A stretch of DNA of 54,526 nucleotides, from NCBI RefSeq assembly GCF_000429165.1, contig NZ_AUBI01000018.1, positions 1 to 54,526 on the forward strand, read 5' to 3'. The notes under the pieces are model-generated. The model did no database searches and had not been told where the DNA came from. It saw nothing but the letters and a program-made list of their open reading frames with translations. The DNA comes from Acetobacter nitrogenifigens DSM 23921 = NBRC 105050. GTDB lineage: Bacteria; Pseudomonadota; Alphaproteobacteria; Acetobacterales; Acetobacteraceae. The position numbers and the translations under genes are program-made. Every line of letters starts with the position of its first letter. Within the stretch, counting starts at the first letter, position 1. Below, piece by piece: positions 41,176 through 50,750 of the stretch.

Positions 41176-42441
41176 CTATGCCGTTTTGGATGATTTATTC
41201 CGCCCGTTCTCGGAACGTCCTCGCTTTCTCGTTGGGGCGGCCGAAGGTTCAATGTGCGGCGCGGCTTTTTCCGGCGTAGAAATTTCCGTAGGTAAAACTG
41301 TCAGCTTTATGGATAGCGCGGTTTCAATTTTGCGCATCGCGCTGCGTTCGTTCATTGCGCATAAGGTGATGGCCCACCCCACGCGTCCGGCCCGACCTGT
41401 GCGGCCGATCCGATGGACGTACGTCTCCGGCTGTTCGGGCGGCGTCATATTGATGACCTGGCCAACCTGCTCAATGTCCAGTCCGCGGGCGGCAAGGTCA
41501 GTGGCGACAAGAACTGCTGCGCGCCCGGATGCAAATTCCTGCATGGCGCGATTACGATCTGGCTGGGTGAGGCCGCCGTGCAAGATTGCAGGCTTCAGGC
41601 CCCGTTTGCGCAACTGCTTTGCGAGCGCCCCGGCCTCGTCCCGGCTGGCGACGAAGACGATAGCGTTACGGTCCGGGTGGCGACGTAGAACGGCTTCAGC
41701 GGCCAGAGGTTTCTGCGCAGCCTCAACGAACATGATCGCCTGTCGGATGCTCGTTTTCCCTGTTTCGGGGGCAATGGCTTGTGGTTTGTAGAGGAAACGT
41801 CGAGACGCCTCCCGCGCTGCAGGCGGCAGGGTGGCGGAAACAAGTACCGTTTGCCGTTGTGGGGCTAACAGGGGAAGGAGGTCATGCATCTCATCCCGGA
41901 ATTCCGGCGACATCAATCTGTCGCCTTCATCGAGCACGACGTGGCGGCAGGAGGCGAGATCGATCTGGTCCCGTCGCGTGAGGTCGAGAAGGCGACCCGG
42001 GGTTCCGACAATAATGCGTGCACGCTCGGGAATATCGTCTTGTGCGCTTTCTGGCGTTTCGGCCTCTTCGTGGGCGCCGCCATAGACCGCGAGCGGGCGC
42101 AGTTCGGGAGCCGGCGCCAACTGACGCCCCATTGCAGCAATCTGACGCGCAAGTTCGCGCGTCGGGACGACGACAAGAGCTCGGGCGGCTCGCTTGGCCA
42201 ACAGAATGTGCATCAACGGCAGAAGATAGCAGGCGGTTTTTCCAGCTCCAGTCGGTGCGATGATCTCAGCATCGGCGCCTTCAAGAATCACCGGTATTGC
42301 GCGAGATTGAATAGGCGTAGGGGCGTCTAGCCCCGCTTGATGGGCCATGGCCGTCAAGCGGGGGGCTAAACCCAGTGCGCCCATACCGCTTTTTCCCGGC
42401 GACGGCGCATTCGTTGGGGAGGTGGAAGTCTGCGAAGGCAT
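41176..42441 (-). CDS. DEAD-box RNA helicase with a DEGD motif
   Basis: A 421-residue ATP-dependent RNA helicase. Motifs in order: Q motif APTPIQSRAIP, I APTGAGKTACYLLP, Ia VPTRELARQIA, Ib GTPGRLLDL, II VVLDEGDRLMS, III SATLPPAARE, IV IVFVASRDEA, V ATDLAARGLDIEQV and VI HRIGRTGRAGR. Motif II reads DEGD instead of DEAD; Asp-Glu and the final Asp are kept, so ATPase activity is expected. A basic C-terminal tail (RKRGRSENGRNKSS) should help RNA binding. ATG at 42441 follows GGACGGG. It is closest to the RhlE/DeaD group, with no clear sub-assignment. Confidence 0.9.
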   Translation of the reverse strand: MPSQTSTSPTNAPSPGKSGMGALGLAPRLTAMAHQAGLDAPTPIQSRAIPVILEGADAEIIAPTGAGKTACYLLPLMHILLAKRAARALVVVPTRELARQIAAMGRQLAPAPELRPLAVYGGAHEEAETPESAQDDIPERARIIVGTPGRLLDLTRRDQIDLASCRHVVLDEGDRLMSPEFRDEMHDLLPLLAPQRQTVLVSATLPPAAREASRRFLYKPQAIAPETGKTSIRQAIMFVEAAQKPLAAEAVLRRHPDRNAIVFVASRDEAGALAKQLRKRGLKPAILHGGLTQPDRNRAMQEFASGRAAVLVATDLAARGLDIEQVGQVINMTPPEQPETYVHRIGRTGRAGRVGWAITLCAMNERSAMRKIETALSIKLTVLPTEISTPEKAAPHIEPSAAPTRKRGRSENGRNKSSKTA

Positions 42442-42639
42442 GAACCCGTCCAAAAGCGAATCAAACGCCCCTTATAGAGCAACCTCGGTCCGTACGAAAT
42501 TAAACCGGCGGCCTAAAGAAGTAAGGAGCATTCGCCTGGGCGGGGCTACTGGTCGCAGGTCGGGGACGGTCTGTTTTTCTAGGCGCGAGTGGTAGTGGAG
42601 TTGTCGCCTGCCCGGATGCGTCCATCCGAGCAGAGACCT

Positions 42640-42939
42640 TCAGGCGGCTCTTGCGTGATAGCTGTTCTGGTTTGGCGGAACGCGAATGGGTCTTTGAATC
42701 TGGATGGCCAGCCAGCTGATCGGATGTCCGGCGGCAAGAGGCTCGAAGCCTGCGCGTTCACGCTCAACGCTGCATGATCTGAAGTTTGTTTCGCGTTGTA
42801 GCATTTGACATCGCCTGTGAATAAAACTCCGACTTACTCCAAGAAATTTTGCAGCATTTCTGATGGTCATTTTTTTATTATTTACTAGATGGGTCAGTTT
42901 TTCATCCAGTTCCGCGGACCAAATCAGGGCTCGTGGCAT
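42640..42939 (-). CDS. Small helix-turn-helix protein
   Basis: A 99-residue protein from ATG at 42939 (GAGAGAG upstream). The N-terminal half (MPRALIWSAELDEKLTHLV; MTIRNAAKFLGVSRSFIHRR) is a homeodomain-like HTH similar in layout to GcrA-type or phage-associated DNA-binding proteins: an acidic helix, then a recognition helix LGVSRSFIHRR. The second half (GFEPLAAGHPISWLAI) carries a Pro/Gly-His-Pro-x-Ser-Trp motif that I have seen in acetic-acid-bacterial hypotheticals. It is monocistronic next to AT-rich DNA. Its function is likely transcriptional regulation. Confidence 0.7.
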   Translation of the reverse strand: MPRALIWSAELDEKLTHLVNNKKMTIRNAAKFLGVSRSFIHRRCQMLQRETNFRSCSVERERAGFEPLAAGHPISWLAIQIQRPIRVPPNQNSYHARAA

Positions 42940-43652
42940 GGATACTCTCTCTTCATTTAAATGATGGGCGAACAATCACTATTATTCCGAGCCCCAGAAG
43001 AAAACGAAGAGGCAAATTGACGGTTCTTTAACGGTATCAAATCTGTGGTGATAGTAATGATGAAAAATATATATTTATATATAAAAAATATATATTTATA
43101 TATAAATATATATATTCCTTTTTTGTATTATTTTTTGTAAAAATTATTCGACTATATTATTGTATTTTATAAAAATAATGACCTGCGGATCATTTTTTAT
43201 GTCCATAAACAATGATATGCCCATGTTTCTTTTTTTACTTTTCTGTATGGAAAGTTTGTTTTGCCACGATGTGTTTGTTTGTGACGCTTAATTGCGATTC
43301 GCGTTCTGCGTCTGAATGGTGCCGGCGTCGGTTTCGAGGAAAACCGCGGTTACGTCAGAAAATTGATAGCGCGAGATTGTCGCGAATCTTTGGCCGGACG
43401 TTTCGTGAAAATACTCGTTAATGCGTTGTTATATAAATGTCTTCTGTGTCAACGTATCTTCGGTGCATGACCGCCAGCCCAGTGCGCCTGCGAAACGGCT
43501 GCAGAGTGGGACGCGCTGCGATTTCCTGGCGTCTCGTATGTTGGAGGCGACGAAGGCGTCACAACGTCGGCTCATACGTTTCGGGCGAAATTATGACTCG
43601 CCCCGTGCCGACTGGCATCCAGAACTGCGTCAGAGCGGTGCGGGACGTGCGC
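42940..43652. other. AT-rich region, no gene supported
   Basis: These 713 bp lie between the HTH gene and ubiA. The left two-thirds (42980-43300) are very AT-rich and include a tandem repeat at 43063. The right third rises to normal GC, with frames of 90-240 codons on the plus strand that run antisense into ubiA and look like shadows. Confidence 0.55.
43063..43104. repeat. Two perfect tandem copies of a 21-bp AT-only unit
   Basis: AAAAATATATATTTATATATA occurs twice head to tail and is followed by a further ATATATATAT tract to about 43116. The region is composed only of A and T and is strongly self-complementary, so it could extrude or melt easily. Confidence 0.9.
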
Positions 43653-44588
43653 TCAGAGCAATCGGCCAGCCAGAAAAGCAGCCGCGATGCCAAGACCGAT
43701 GGCCCGGTTAGCCTTGAACTGCGCGAGGCAGAGAGACGGATTCGATGTGTCGATGCGCGACGCCTGCAAAAGCATCGCCCCGATGCAAATCATGATTGCT
43801 GGAAAGAAGCCCCGGTCGATATGCGCCAGGAGGCCGGAAAAAATCAGAGACAGTCCGGCAAGGCCATAACATGCTCCGACAAAACCGCGCGCCCGTCCGG
43901 CCATCAGGCGGGACGTCGACTTCACGCCGATCCGTGCGTCGTCCTCCATATCCTGAAATCCGTAGATCGTGTCGAACCCAAGCTGCCAGAAAATTGTCGC
44001 GGCGTAGAGCGTCGCCTGCGCAAAATCCATTCTGTCGGCTGCGGCGGCGTAGCCCAGAGGCGCACCGAACCCGAAGGTGAAGCCCATGACCAGTTGTGGC
44101 CACCAGGTGAAGCGTTTGGCGAGCGGATAAAGGCCGACGAGAATCAGCGACGCCGCGCCTAAAGCTTGTGAGAGCGGATTCAGTTGCAGGAGAATCATCA
44201 GGCCGATGAACAAAAGACCGGACAGAAACGCGACCGCGTGACGCATGCGCAGCGCGCCGGAGGCGAGTGGGCGCCCCGCCGTCCGGCTGACCTGCCGGTC
44301 GATGTCGCGGTCCCACATGTCGTTCACGACGCATCCGGCCGAGCGCATCACGATGCTGCCGACGCCAAACAGGACCAGAAGGCGAAGGCGCTCGAGAGGC
44401 TGGATTGCTGCGCTGTCGGCCGTCGCAGGCAGCAGAATCCCCCACACGCCGGGAAGAAACAGCAGCCATGTGCCGATGGGCCGGTCCAGCCGAGCCAGCA
44501 GTGCGTATGGGCGAACAGCAGCCGGCAGGCGTGAGACCCAGCCCGTCAAGCGTATGTCGGTGTGGGGGGAGGTTTGGACCGGCGCCAC
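43653..44588 (-). CDS. ubiA: 4-hydroxybenzoate polyprenyltransferase
   Basis: An integral membrane prenyltransferase attaching the polyprenyl tail to 4-hydroxybenzoate in ubiquinone synthesis. Of 311 residues, about eight or nine are hydrophobic helices. The two Asp-rich Mg-diphosphate motifs are CVVNDMWDRDIDRQV and GFQDMEDDARIGV, and the N-terminal LLRLDRPIGTWLL-like LARLDRPIGTWLLFLPG is typical. I choose GTG at 44588 because AAGGAG sits 5 bases before it; TTG at 44606 is the longer option. It is divergent from rsmE. Confidence 0.95.
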   Translation of the reverse strand: MAPVQTSPHTDIRLTGWVSRLPAAVRPYALLARLDRPIGTWLLFLPGVWGILLPATADSAAIQPLERLRLLVLFGVGSIVMRSAGCVVNDMWDRDIDRQVSRTAGRPLASGALRMRHAVAFLSGLLFIGLMILLQLNPLSQALGAASLILVGLYPLAKRFTWWPQLVMGFTFGFGAPLGYAAAADRMDFAQATLYAATIFWQLGFDTIYGFQDMEDDARIGVKSTSRLMAGRARGFVGACYGLAGLSLIFSGLLAHIDRGFFPAIMICIGAMLLQASRIDTSNPSLCLAQFKANRAIGLGIAAAFLAGRLL

Positions 44589-44750
44589 GACGTCTCCTTG
44601 AAGCAAAAGCGCGTAGCCCTTCCCGAAAGGTCGAGAAACTTGACCAGCACGCCGATCCCGCTGAAATCGCGCCGATTGATGCGGTCACATGCGGCGGCGG
44701 TCAATGGCCGTCATGAAGCACGTAACCGCGAACCGTGTTGGAAGAACGTC

Positions 44751-45527
44751 ATGTCGAGCGCCCACACCCTTCCGCGCCTGTTCGTCGCGTCGGAGAAACT
44801 GGACGAAGCGTCCGCCGGCGCGACCTGCGCGATGGAGCCGGGGCAGGCCCGCTATCTGGGAGCGGTGATGCGGCGTGGCGACGGCGACGTCGTGCGGATA
44901 TTCAACGCGCGGATCGGCGAATGGCGCGCGACAATTTCCGGCCTGCGCAAGGAGCGCGGCTCCTTTGTGTTGCAGGAGCAGATTCGTCCTGCGCCGGAGA
45001 ATGGAGAGCCGGGCTGCGTGATGGCGTTCGCCTTGCTCAAGCGCGACGCCACGGATCTGGCCATCCGCATGGGCGTGGAACTGGGCGTCGCGCGGTTCGC
45101 GCCGCTGATCACCGAGCGCACCGTTGGACAGCGGGTGAACGAGGAACGGCTGGCGGCGATCGCAATCGAAGCTGCGGAACAATGTGAGCGGCTGACGGTC
45201 CCGGCGATCGACGCTCCCTTGCGTCTGACCGATTTTTTGGGAGCGTGGCCTTCCGAAAAAACCCTGTTTGCTGCGGTTGAGAGGCTCGACGTCCGGGCCA
45301 GTTCCCCCGGCGCGGAGCGCGCGCGAGCGCCCCGTCCTTTCTCCGGAGCGAGGTCGGGCGACGGAGTTCTCATAGGACCAGAGGGTGGATTCAGCGACGG
45401 GGAACTTGACGTGATGCTTGCCCGACCCTTTGTTACGGCTCTAACACTGGGTGAGAGAGTGCTGCGCGCCGATACGGCGGTGGCTGCGGCGGCAACGCTG
45501 TTCGACGCCAGTCTCGGAAACGCATGA
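44751..45527 (+). CDS. rsmE: 16S rRNA (uracil-1498-N3)-methyltransferase RsmE
   Basis: A 258-residue SPOUT methyltransferase. An N-terminal PUA-like domain (PRLFVASEKLDEA; YLGAVMRRGDGDVVRIFN) precedes the knot domain with FALLKRDATDLAIRMGVELG, ITERTVGQR, EQCERLTVPAI, the SAM loop LIGPEGGFSDGE and LGERVLRADTAVAAA. GGAAG precedes ATG at 44751. Between residues about 190 and 210 there is a short Pro/Arg/Ala-rich insertion (SSPGAERARAPRPFSGARS) that is longer than usual. gshA follows after 67 bp. Confidence 0.94.
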   Translation: MSSAHTLPRLFVASEKLDEASAGATCAMEPGQARYLGAVMRRGDGDVVRIFNARIGEWRATISGLRKERGSFVLQEQIRPAPENGEPGCVMAFALLKRDATDLAIRMGVELGVARFAPLITERTVGQRVNEERLAAIAIEAAEQCERLTVPAIDAPLRLTDFLGAWPSEKTLFAAVERLDVRASSPGAERARAPRPFSGARSGDGVLIGPEGGFSDGELDVMLARPFVTALTLGERVLRADTAVAAAATLFDASLGNA

Positions 45528-45594
45528 ACGGAGTGGCGAGTCCGCTGCGCCGTTAGTCCTGATTTCATTTTCCACGGAAAGCTCGCGCCCAACA

Positions 45595-46998
45595 ATGTCG
45601 AATCCCTCCGATCAGGACGCCCGCGCCATTTCGTCCATCGAGGACCTCGTGGAGGTTCTGGCGTCAGGCTCGAAACCCAAAGACGCCTGGCGCATCGGGA
45701 CTGAGCACGAAAAATTCGGCTTCGTTCGCCCGGAGGCGGCGACAGCCGCCCGCCCGGCCTTTTCTGCGCCGCCCTACGCCCCGGGAGGGATCGAGGCGCT
45801 GCTGGACGCCGTTCACGCCCAGGGCGGTTGGTCGCCGATCCTCGACCGAGGGGCCATAATCGGCCTCAAGGGCGAAGGGGAAGAAAAGGGAGGAGCGATC
45901 TCGCTGGAGCCCGCCGGGCAATTTGAGCTTTCCGGCGCGCCGCTGGCCAATCTGCACGAGACCAGGGCCGAATTCGAACGCCACTTCACGAACTTACGGG
46001 GACCCGCTCGCGCTTTGGGGCTGGGCTTCGCGTCGCTGGGCTTTCATCCGTTGGCGTCTCGTGACGATCTGCCGTGGATGCCCAAAAGCCGATATGCGAT
46101 CATGCGGGGCTATATGCCAAAGGTCGGCACCCTTGGCCTGGACATGATGCAGCGGACCTGCACGGTCCAGGTAAATCTTGATTTCGCGTCCGAAACCGAC
46201 ATGGCGCGCAAGATGAAGGTCTCGCTGGCGCTGCAACCCGTCGCCACGGCGGCCTTTGCAAATTCACCGTTTTTCGAGGGGCGCCCCAATGGCTTCCTCT
46301 CCAATCGCGCACGAATCTGGACCGACACGGACAATGCGCGCGCTGGCATGCCGGAGGCCTGCTTCGCGCCGGATTTCGGGTTTGGGGATTACGTCCAGTG
46401 GGTGCTGGACGTGCCGATGTATTTTGTCGTTCGCGATGGTGCGATTCTCGACGTGTCCGGCAGGTCGTTCCGTGCGTGGCTGGCTGGGGAGCGCCAGGAC
46501 GGTCTCGACGGGCTGACGCCGACGATCGGGGACTTCGAGGATCATCTGACGACGGTCTTTCCGGACGTGCGTCTCAAACGCTTCCTGGAAATGCGAGGGG
46601 CCGACGCCGGCTCGCCGGAGATGATGCTCGCCCAGTCCGCCCTGTGGGTCGGGCTGCTTTATGATGACGCCGCGCTCGCCGCTGCCGAAGAACTGGTGTG
46701 CGAACACGACTCGACGGCCTATCGCGACTTGCGGGCGGCGGTTCCCGCGCAGGCGCTTCATGCGCCGCTCGGAACAGGAACGGCCCGAGACGTGCTTGCG
46801 CGCATGGTGGCTATCGCCGCCGACGGTCTGCGCGCGCGCGGTCTTCGTGACGAGCAGGGGCGCGACGAGAGCGTGTATCTGGCGCCGCTCGAATCGCTGG
46901 CGGCTGGCGGTCCGACGCAGGCGGAGCATTGGCTGGAGCGCTATTCCGGTCCGTGGGCGGGTGATGTGTCCCGTATTCTCCTCGAAGGCGAGGTCTGA
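45595..46998 (+). CDS. gshA: Glutamate-cysteine ligase, plant/alphaproteobacterial type
   Basis: The first step of glutathione synthesis. The 467 residues belong to the GCS2 (class II/III) family of alphaproteobacteria and plants. The nucleotide and glutamate pocket begins WRIGTEHEKFGFV; then ISLEPAGQFELSG, RTCTVQVNLDFASETDM, FANSPFFEGRPNGFLSNRA, and the C-terminal MRGADAGSPEMML. ATG at 45595 has only a weak upstream GGAAA. It overlaps the cpdB start by 1 bp (TGATG). gshB is not present. Confidence 0.94.
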   Translation: MSNPSDQDARAISSIEDLVEVLASGSKPKDAWRIGTEHEKFGFVRPEAATAARPAFSAPPYAPGGIEALLDAVHAQGGWSPILDRGAIIGLKGEGEEKGGAISLEPAGQFELSGAPLANLHETRAEFERHFTNLRGPARALGLGFASLGFHPLASRDDLPWMPKSRYAIMRGYMPKVGTLGLDMMQRTCTVQVNLDFASETDMARKMKVSLALQPVATAAFANSPFFEGRPNGFLSNRARIWTDTDNARAGMPEACFAPDFGFGDYVQWVLDVPMYFVVRDGAILDVSGRSFRAWLAGERQDGLDGLTPTIGDFEDHLTTVFPDVRLKRFLEMRGADAGSPEMMLAQSALWVGLLYDDAALAAAEELVCEHDSTAYRDLRAAVPAQALHAPLGTGTARDVLARMVAIAADGLRARGLRDEQGRDESVYLAPLESLAAGGPTQAEHWLERYSGPWAGDVSRILLEGEV

Positions 46999-48977
46999 TG
47001 CCGCGCCCGGTTCCGCGGCGAACACTTATCGCCGGGAGCGCCGCAGCGGCTATGATGCCCGTCTCCGCCCTCGCGGTCGGGCATTCGGAACAGGCCGCCG
47101 GATCGGATCCGGGTGGGCACGGTGCGTCGCCGGTCCTCAAGCTGCGCCTGCTGGAGACCTCGGATCTCCATATGTACATCGACGCCTACGATTATTATCG
47201 CAGCCGCGTCGACGACAATGTCGGCCTCGCCCGTGTGGCGACGCTGACGCGGGCCGCTCGGGCGGAAGTCGCCAACGCGATGCTGTTCGATAATGGCGAC
47301 ATCATTCAGGGCAACCCGCTGGGCGATTATGTCGCCCAACCCGGCCACCTCGACCCGGCGCAGGGACACCCAATCTTCCGGGCCATGAATCACCTTGGCT
47401 ATGACGCCGCGACTCTGGGCAATCATGAATTCAACTACGGTCTCCCGTTCCTCGAAGCGTCAATAAAGGGCGCCCGGTTCCCGTTCGTCTGTGCGAACGT
47501 CGAACATGTAGATGGCTCGCCGTTCGTTCCGCGATTCACGGTTCTGGACCGCACGTTCACGGACGAAGCCGGAGTGGCGCATACGCTGAAGATCGGCGTC
47601 ATAGGCTTTACGCCTCCGCAGATCATGGTCTGGGACGCGCTGCGTCTGAACGGGAAACTTCGGGCGCAGGATATCGTCGACGCCGCACGGCGTTACATCC
47701 CTGAGTTGCGGGCGCGCTGCGACCTGCTGGTGGTTCTGTGCCACTCGGGGATTTCCGCCGAACCGCGTGTCGGCGGGGACGAGAACGCAGCGCTCTATGT
47801 CGCTGGCGTGCCCGGCGTCGACGTTATTTTCACTGGTCACGCTCATCGGGTCTTTCCCGGGCCGGATTATAGCGGCCTGAAAGGAGTTGACGCCGTGGCG
47901 GGGACGCTGGCTGGGAAGCCGGCGATCATGCCCGGCTTCTGGGGGAGCCATCTGGGCGTTGTCGACCTCGTGCTGAAACGCAGCGCCGATGGGTGGCGCG
48001 TCGATTCGTTTCACACGGAGGTGCGGCCGATCTCCCAACGACGCGACGGGAAGGTCATACCGCTCACGCAAGACGACACGGCGATCTGCGAGGTCGTCGA
48101 GCCGGAACACAAGGCTACGATCGCGTGGATGGCCAAGCCAGTCGGAATGACTGCGGTCCCCATCGACACCTATTTCGCGTTCGTTGGGCCTGATCCGTCC
48201 ATCTCGCTCGTGAACGAGGCGCAGCTCTGGTACACGCGCCCGCTCCTTGCGGGCACCGAGGCGGCAAAGTTTCCGCTGCTCTCCGCCGCCGCCCCTTTCA
48301 GCGCGGGCGGCATGGGCTCCGGTGCCTTCGTCGATATCCCGGCGGGGCCACTGACGATGAAGGACATCGCCAGTATCTACGTCTTTGCGAACACGATCAG
48401 CGTCGTGCGCTGCACCGGCGCAGAGGTGCGCGAATGGCTGGAGCGTTCGGCGATCGCGTTCAACACGGTAACGGCTGGCGAAAAGACGCCTCAAGCGCTG
48501 TTGGCGGCGGACCGGCAGACATATAATTTCGACGTGATCGCCGGGCTGACATACGAGATCGATGTCACGCGCCCACCCCGATATGATCAGTCCGGGGAAG
48601 TAATCAACGCGACGAGCCACAGAATTAACGACCTCCGCTATGCAGGGCGGCCGGTCAGGGCCGATGACGTTTTCGTCGTGGTGACAAATAACTATCGCGC
48701 TGGCGGCGGCGGCAGTTTTCCTGGCACGGGGCAGAAAAAAATCGTTCTCAATGCGCCTGACGGCAACCGCGACGCGGTCTTGCGCTTCGTCGCGGATAGG
48801 AAACGCGTCGATCCTCCCTCCGCCCCGGTCTGGCGTTTCGCCAAACCTGTGGCGCCGACAATCGTCACTGTGGATTTGCCGACTTCAGCCGAAGCGCTGG
48901 CGTCTTCTCGACCGGACCTGCGTCGCCTGAGCGGCGCGCCGGGCGGTCTGATACGCTACGGCCTCACGCTCGCATGA
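46998..48977 (+). CDS. cpdB: Periplasmic 2',3'-cyclic-nucleotide phosphodiesterase / 3'-nucleotidase
   Basis: A 659-residue exported metallophosphoesterase. The N-terminus PRRTLIAGSAAAAMMPVSAL has twin arginines before a hydrophobic stretch, suggesting Tat export. Dimetal motifs are LETSDLHMYI, DNGDIIQGNPLGDY, TLGNHEFNYG, LLVVLCHSGIS and IFTGHAHRVFPGPDY. The C-terminal 5'-nucleotidase domain (about 360-620) includes NTISVVRCTGAEVREWLERS and VTNNYRAGGGGSFPG. The TSDLHMY and HRVFPG spellings fit CpdB better than UshA. It is translationally coupled to gshA, with no evident metabolic link. Confidence 0.92.
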   Translation: MPRPVPRRTLIAGSAAAAMMPVSALAVGHSEQAAGSDPGGHGASPVLKLRLLETSDLHMYIDAYDYYRSRVDDNVGLARVATLTRAARAEVANAMLFDNGDIIQGNPLGDYVAQPGHLDPAQGHPIFRAMNHLGYDAATLGNHEFNYGLPFLEASIKGARFPFVCANVEHVDGSPFVPRFTVLDRTFTDEAGVAHTLKIGVIGFTPPQIMVWDALRLNGKLRAQDIVDAARRYIPELRARCDLLVVLCHSGISAEPRVGGDENAALYVAGVPGVDVIFTGHAHRVFPGPDYSGLKGVDAVAGTLAGKPAIMPGFWGSHLGVVDLVLKRSADGWRVDSFHTEVRPISQRRDGKVIPLTQDDTAICEVVEPEHKATIAWMAKPVGMTAVPIDTYFAFVGPDPSISLVNEAQLWYTRPLLAGTEAAKFPLLSAAAPFSAGGMGSGAFVDIPAGPLTMKDIASIYVFANTISVVRCTGAEVREWLERSAIAFNTVTAGEKTPQALLAADRQTYNFDVIAGLTYEIDVTRPPRYDQSGEVINATSHRINDLRYAGRPVRADDVFVVVTNNYRAGGGGSFPGTGQKKIVLNAPDGNRDAVLRFVADRKRVDPPSAPVWRFAKPVAPTIVTVDLPTSAEALASSRPDLRRLSGAPGGLIRYGLTLA

Positions 48978-49041
48978 CGACGAGCGGACGCTCCGAAAGA
49001 GGCGTCCGCGCATTCTGGCGTCTGCCGGCTTGGCTGGATTC

Positions 49042-50574
49042 GTGACGCAGGCTCCCGCGGCGGCCTCTGGCATGGTCCGCCGCGACGACAGATGGATTGT
49101 CTACGGGCTGCCCGTGCTCGTGCTCATCGCGCGTCTTATCGTGAATCCTCATTATGGCTTCTTCCGGGACGAGTTGTATTTCATCGTCTGCGGCCGCCGA
49201 ATCGCTGCCGGCTATGTCGATCAGCCCGTTCTGGTCCCGTTTCTCGCTGCGGCGTCTCAGGCGTTTGGTGTCTCGCTCGTAGCGCTTCGCGCTATCCCGG
49301 CAGTATTCGCCGCCGTGACGGTCTGGGCCGCCATTGTCTTGTCCGGGGAGATGGGCGCCGGACGTTGGGGACAGGTCATGGCGGCGACAAGTGTGGCGCT
49401 GGCGCCCGTGCTGTCAGCGTTTGGGACCACGCTTGGCCCTGACACCGTCCAGATGGCGTTGTGGACTCTGGCGACTCTCTTTGTATCGCGGGCGCTCGCC
49501 GGGCGGCCCCGATACTGGCTTGCAGCGGGGGTGACGTTCGGCGTGGCGATGGAGGCCAAGGACAGCGCCCTGTTCATTGCGCTCGCAGCGCCCGTCGCGT
49601 TGATTCTTGCGGGACGAGGTCGGGCGCTCGCCACTCGATGGTTTGTCGGCGGCGTCGCGCTTGCGATCCTGATCGCCCTTCCAAACGTATTGTGGCAGTG
49701 GCGTCACGATTGGCCGATGCTGGAACTGCTTCGGAATGGTCGTGCGGCGAAGAACGTGTTGCTCACGCCATTGGCGTTCATCGGGCAGCAGGTGCAGCAG
49801 GCGAATCCTGTCGCCGCGTCGATCCTGGTCGCCGGTTTATGCTGGTGTTTGTTGAACAGGGAGCAACGTTGGATCGGCGTCACCTATCTGCTGCTTCTCG
49901 TGACGATGATCGTGCTTCACGGCAAGGCGTATTATCTCGCTCCCATTGATGCGACGATGTTCGCGGCGGGAGGCGTCGCGTTCGAGCGCGCGTTGCACCG
50001 TCATGTGACGTTTCGGGGGGCGGTGCTGGCTTGTGTTCTGGTCAGCGGTTTCGTTTTGCTGCCGCTGACTGCGCCGGTGCTGTCAGAAACGCGGCTTCTG
50101 GCGTACCGAGGGTGGCTACAGGCGCACGGCGTCCACTTTTCGGAGGCGGAGAGAGGGCGTGCGGCGCCGCTAGGCGCAGAGTATGCGGATATGCATGGAT
50201 GGCGGGAACTGGCCGGGCAGATCGCGGAGATTCGGCGTAAGATACCTTCTGTTCCGGTGACGGCTGCAGTGTTCGCCAGCGATTACGGTCTGGCTTCCGC
50301 TATATTAGTCTTGAGTCCGGATGGTTTCGTTCCACACGTCATCAGCGGGCACAACGCCTATTGGATCTGGGGGCCGGGCGACGCTTCCTCAGTTGCAGTC
50401 ATTGATGTTGGAGGAATGCTTGCTGCGCGGGGAGAATGCGGGTCCGTCGAAGTTCTGGGGAGACTTCACGGGCGTTACGCTTTGCCCGTGTACGATGGAG
50501 CGCCGCTCCTGTTATGTCGGGATATGAAGGCATCGTGGGTGAAGTTGTGGCCGATGTTGAAGCGCTTTTGGTGA
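49042..50574 (+). CDS. GT39/ArnT-like membrane glycosyltransferase
   Basis: A 510-residue integral membrane protein of the GT-C fold (PMT_2, DUF2029-like). The first loop carries the conserved acidic motif FFRDELYFIVCGRRIAAGYV followed by DQPVLVPFLA; ten or so hydrophobic helices follow, then a C-terminal periplasmic domain from about residue 350. Such enzymes transfer sugars from polyprenyl phosphate donors to lipid A or other envelope acceptors. GTG at 49042 is preferred; TTG at 49030 is possible. It follows cpdB by 64 bp on the same strand. The acceptor is unknown. Confidence 0.85.
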   Translation: MTQAPAAASGMVRRDDRWIVYGLPVLVLIARLIVNPHYGFFRDELYFIVCGRRIAAGYVDQPVLVPFLAAASQAFGVSLVALRAIPAVFAAVTVWAAIVLSGEMGAGRWGQVMAATSVALAPVLSAFGTTLGPDTVQMALWTLATLFVSRALAGRPRYWLAAGVTFGVAMEAKDSALFIALAAPVALILAGRGRALATRWFVGGVALAILIALPNVLWQWRHDWPMLELLRNGRAAKNVLLTPLAFIGQQVQQANPVAASILVAGLCWCLLNREQRWIGVTYLLLLVTMIVLHGKAYYLAPIDATMFAAGGVAFERALHRHVTFRGAVLACVLVSGFVLLPLTAPVLSETRLLAYRGWLQAHGVHFSEAERGRAAPLGAEYADMHGWRELAGQIAEIRRKIPSVPVTAAVFASDYGLASAILVLSPDGFVPHVISGHNAYWIWGPGDASSVAVIDVGGMLAARGECGSVEVLGRLHGRYALPVYDGAPLLLCRDMKASWVKLWPMLKRFW

Positions 50575-50750
50575 AACGCCTATGACCGACGCAATCGATC
50601 GCTTTCGTTGTTGATCATGCGAGCAGATTGAGACGGAGAGATCATCCGATGATTCGATGCATATCAACTGGAGCCATGCCCCTGCATGTGTACGCAGGAG
50701 GCGCGGCATCATAATCAACTAACGAATTATGTTCCATGTTGGGCAGTTTT

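Noticed and set aside
42940..43420. CRISPR array in the AT repeat region
   Set aside because: The repeats are contiguous low-complexity AT units without spacers, and no cas gene is present.
43437..44162. A 241-codon plus-strand ORF running into ubiA
   Set aside because: Most of it is antisense to the membrane helices of UbiA and it lacks protein-like features.
47460..48620. A 386-codon minus-strand ORF opposite cpdB
   Set aside because: The cpdB frame has all metallophosphoesterase motifs; the antisense frame has none.
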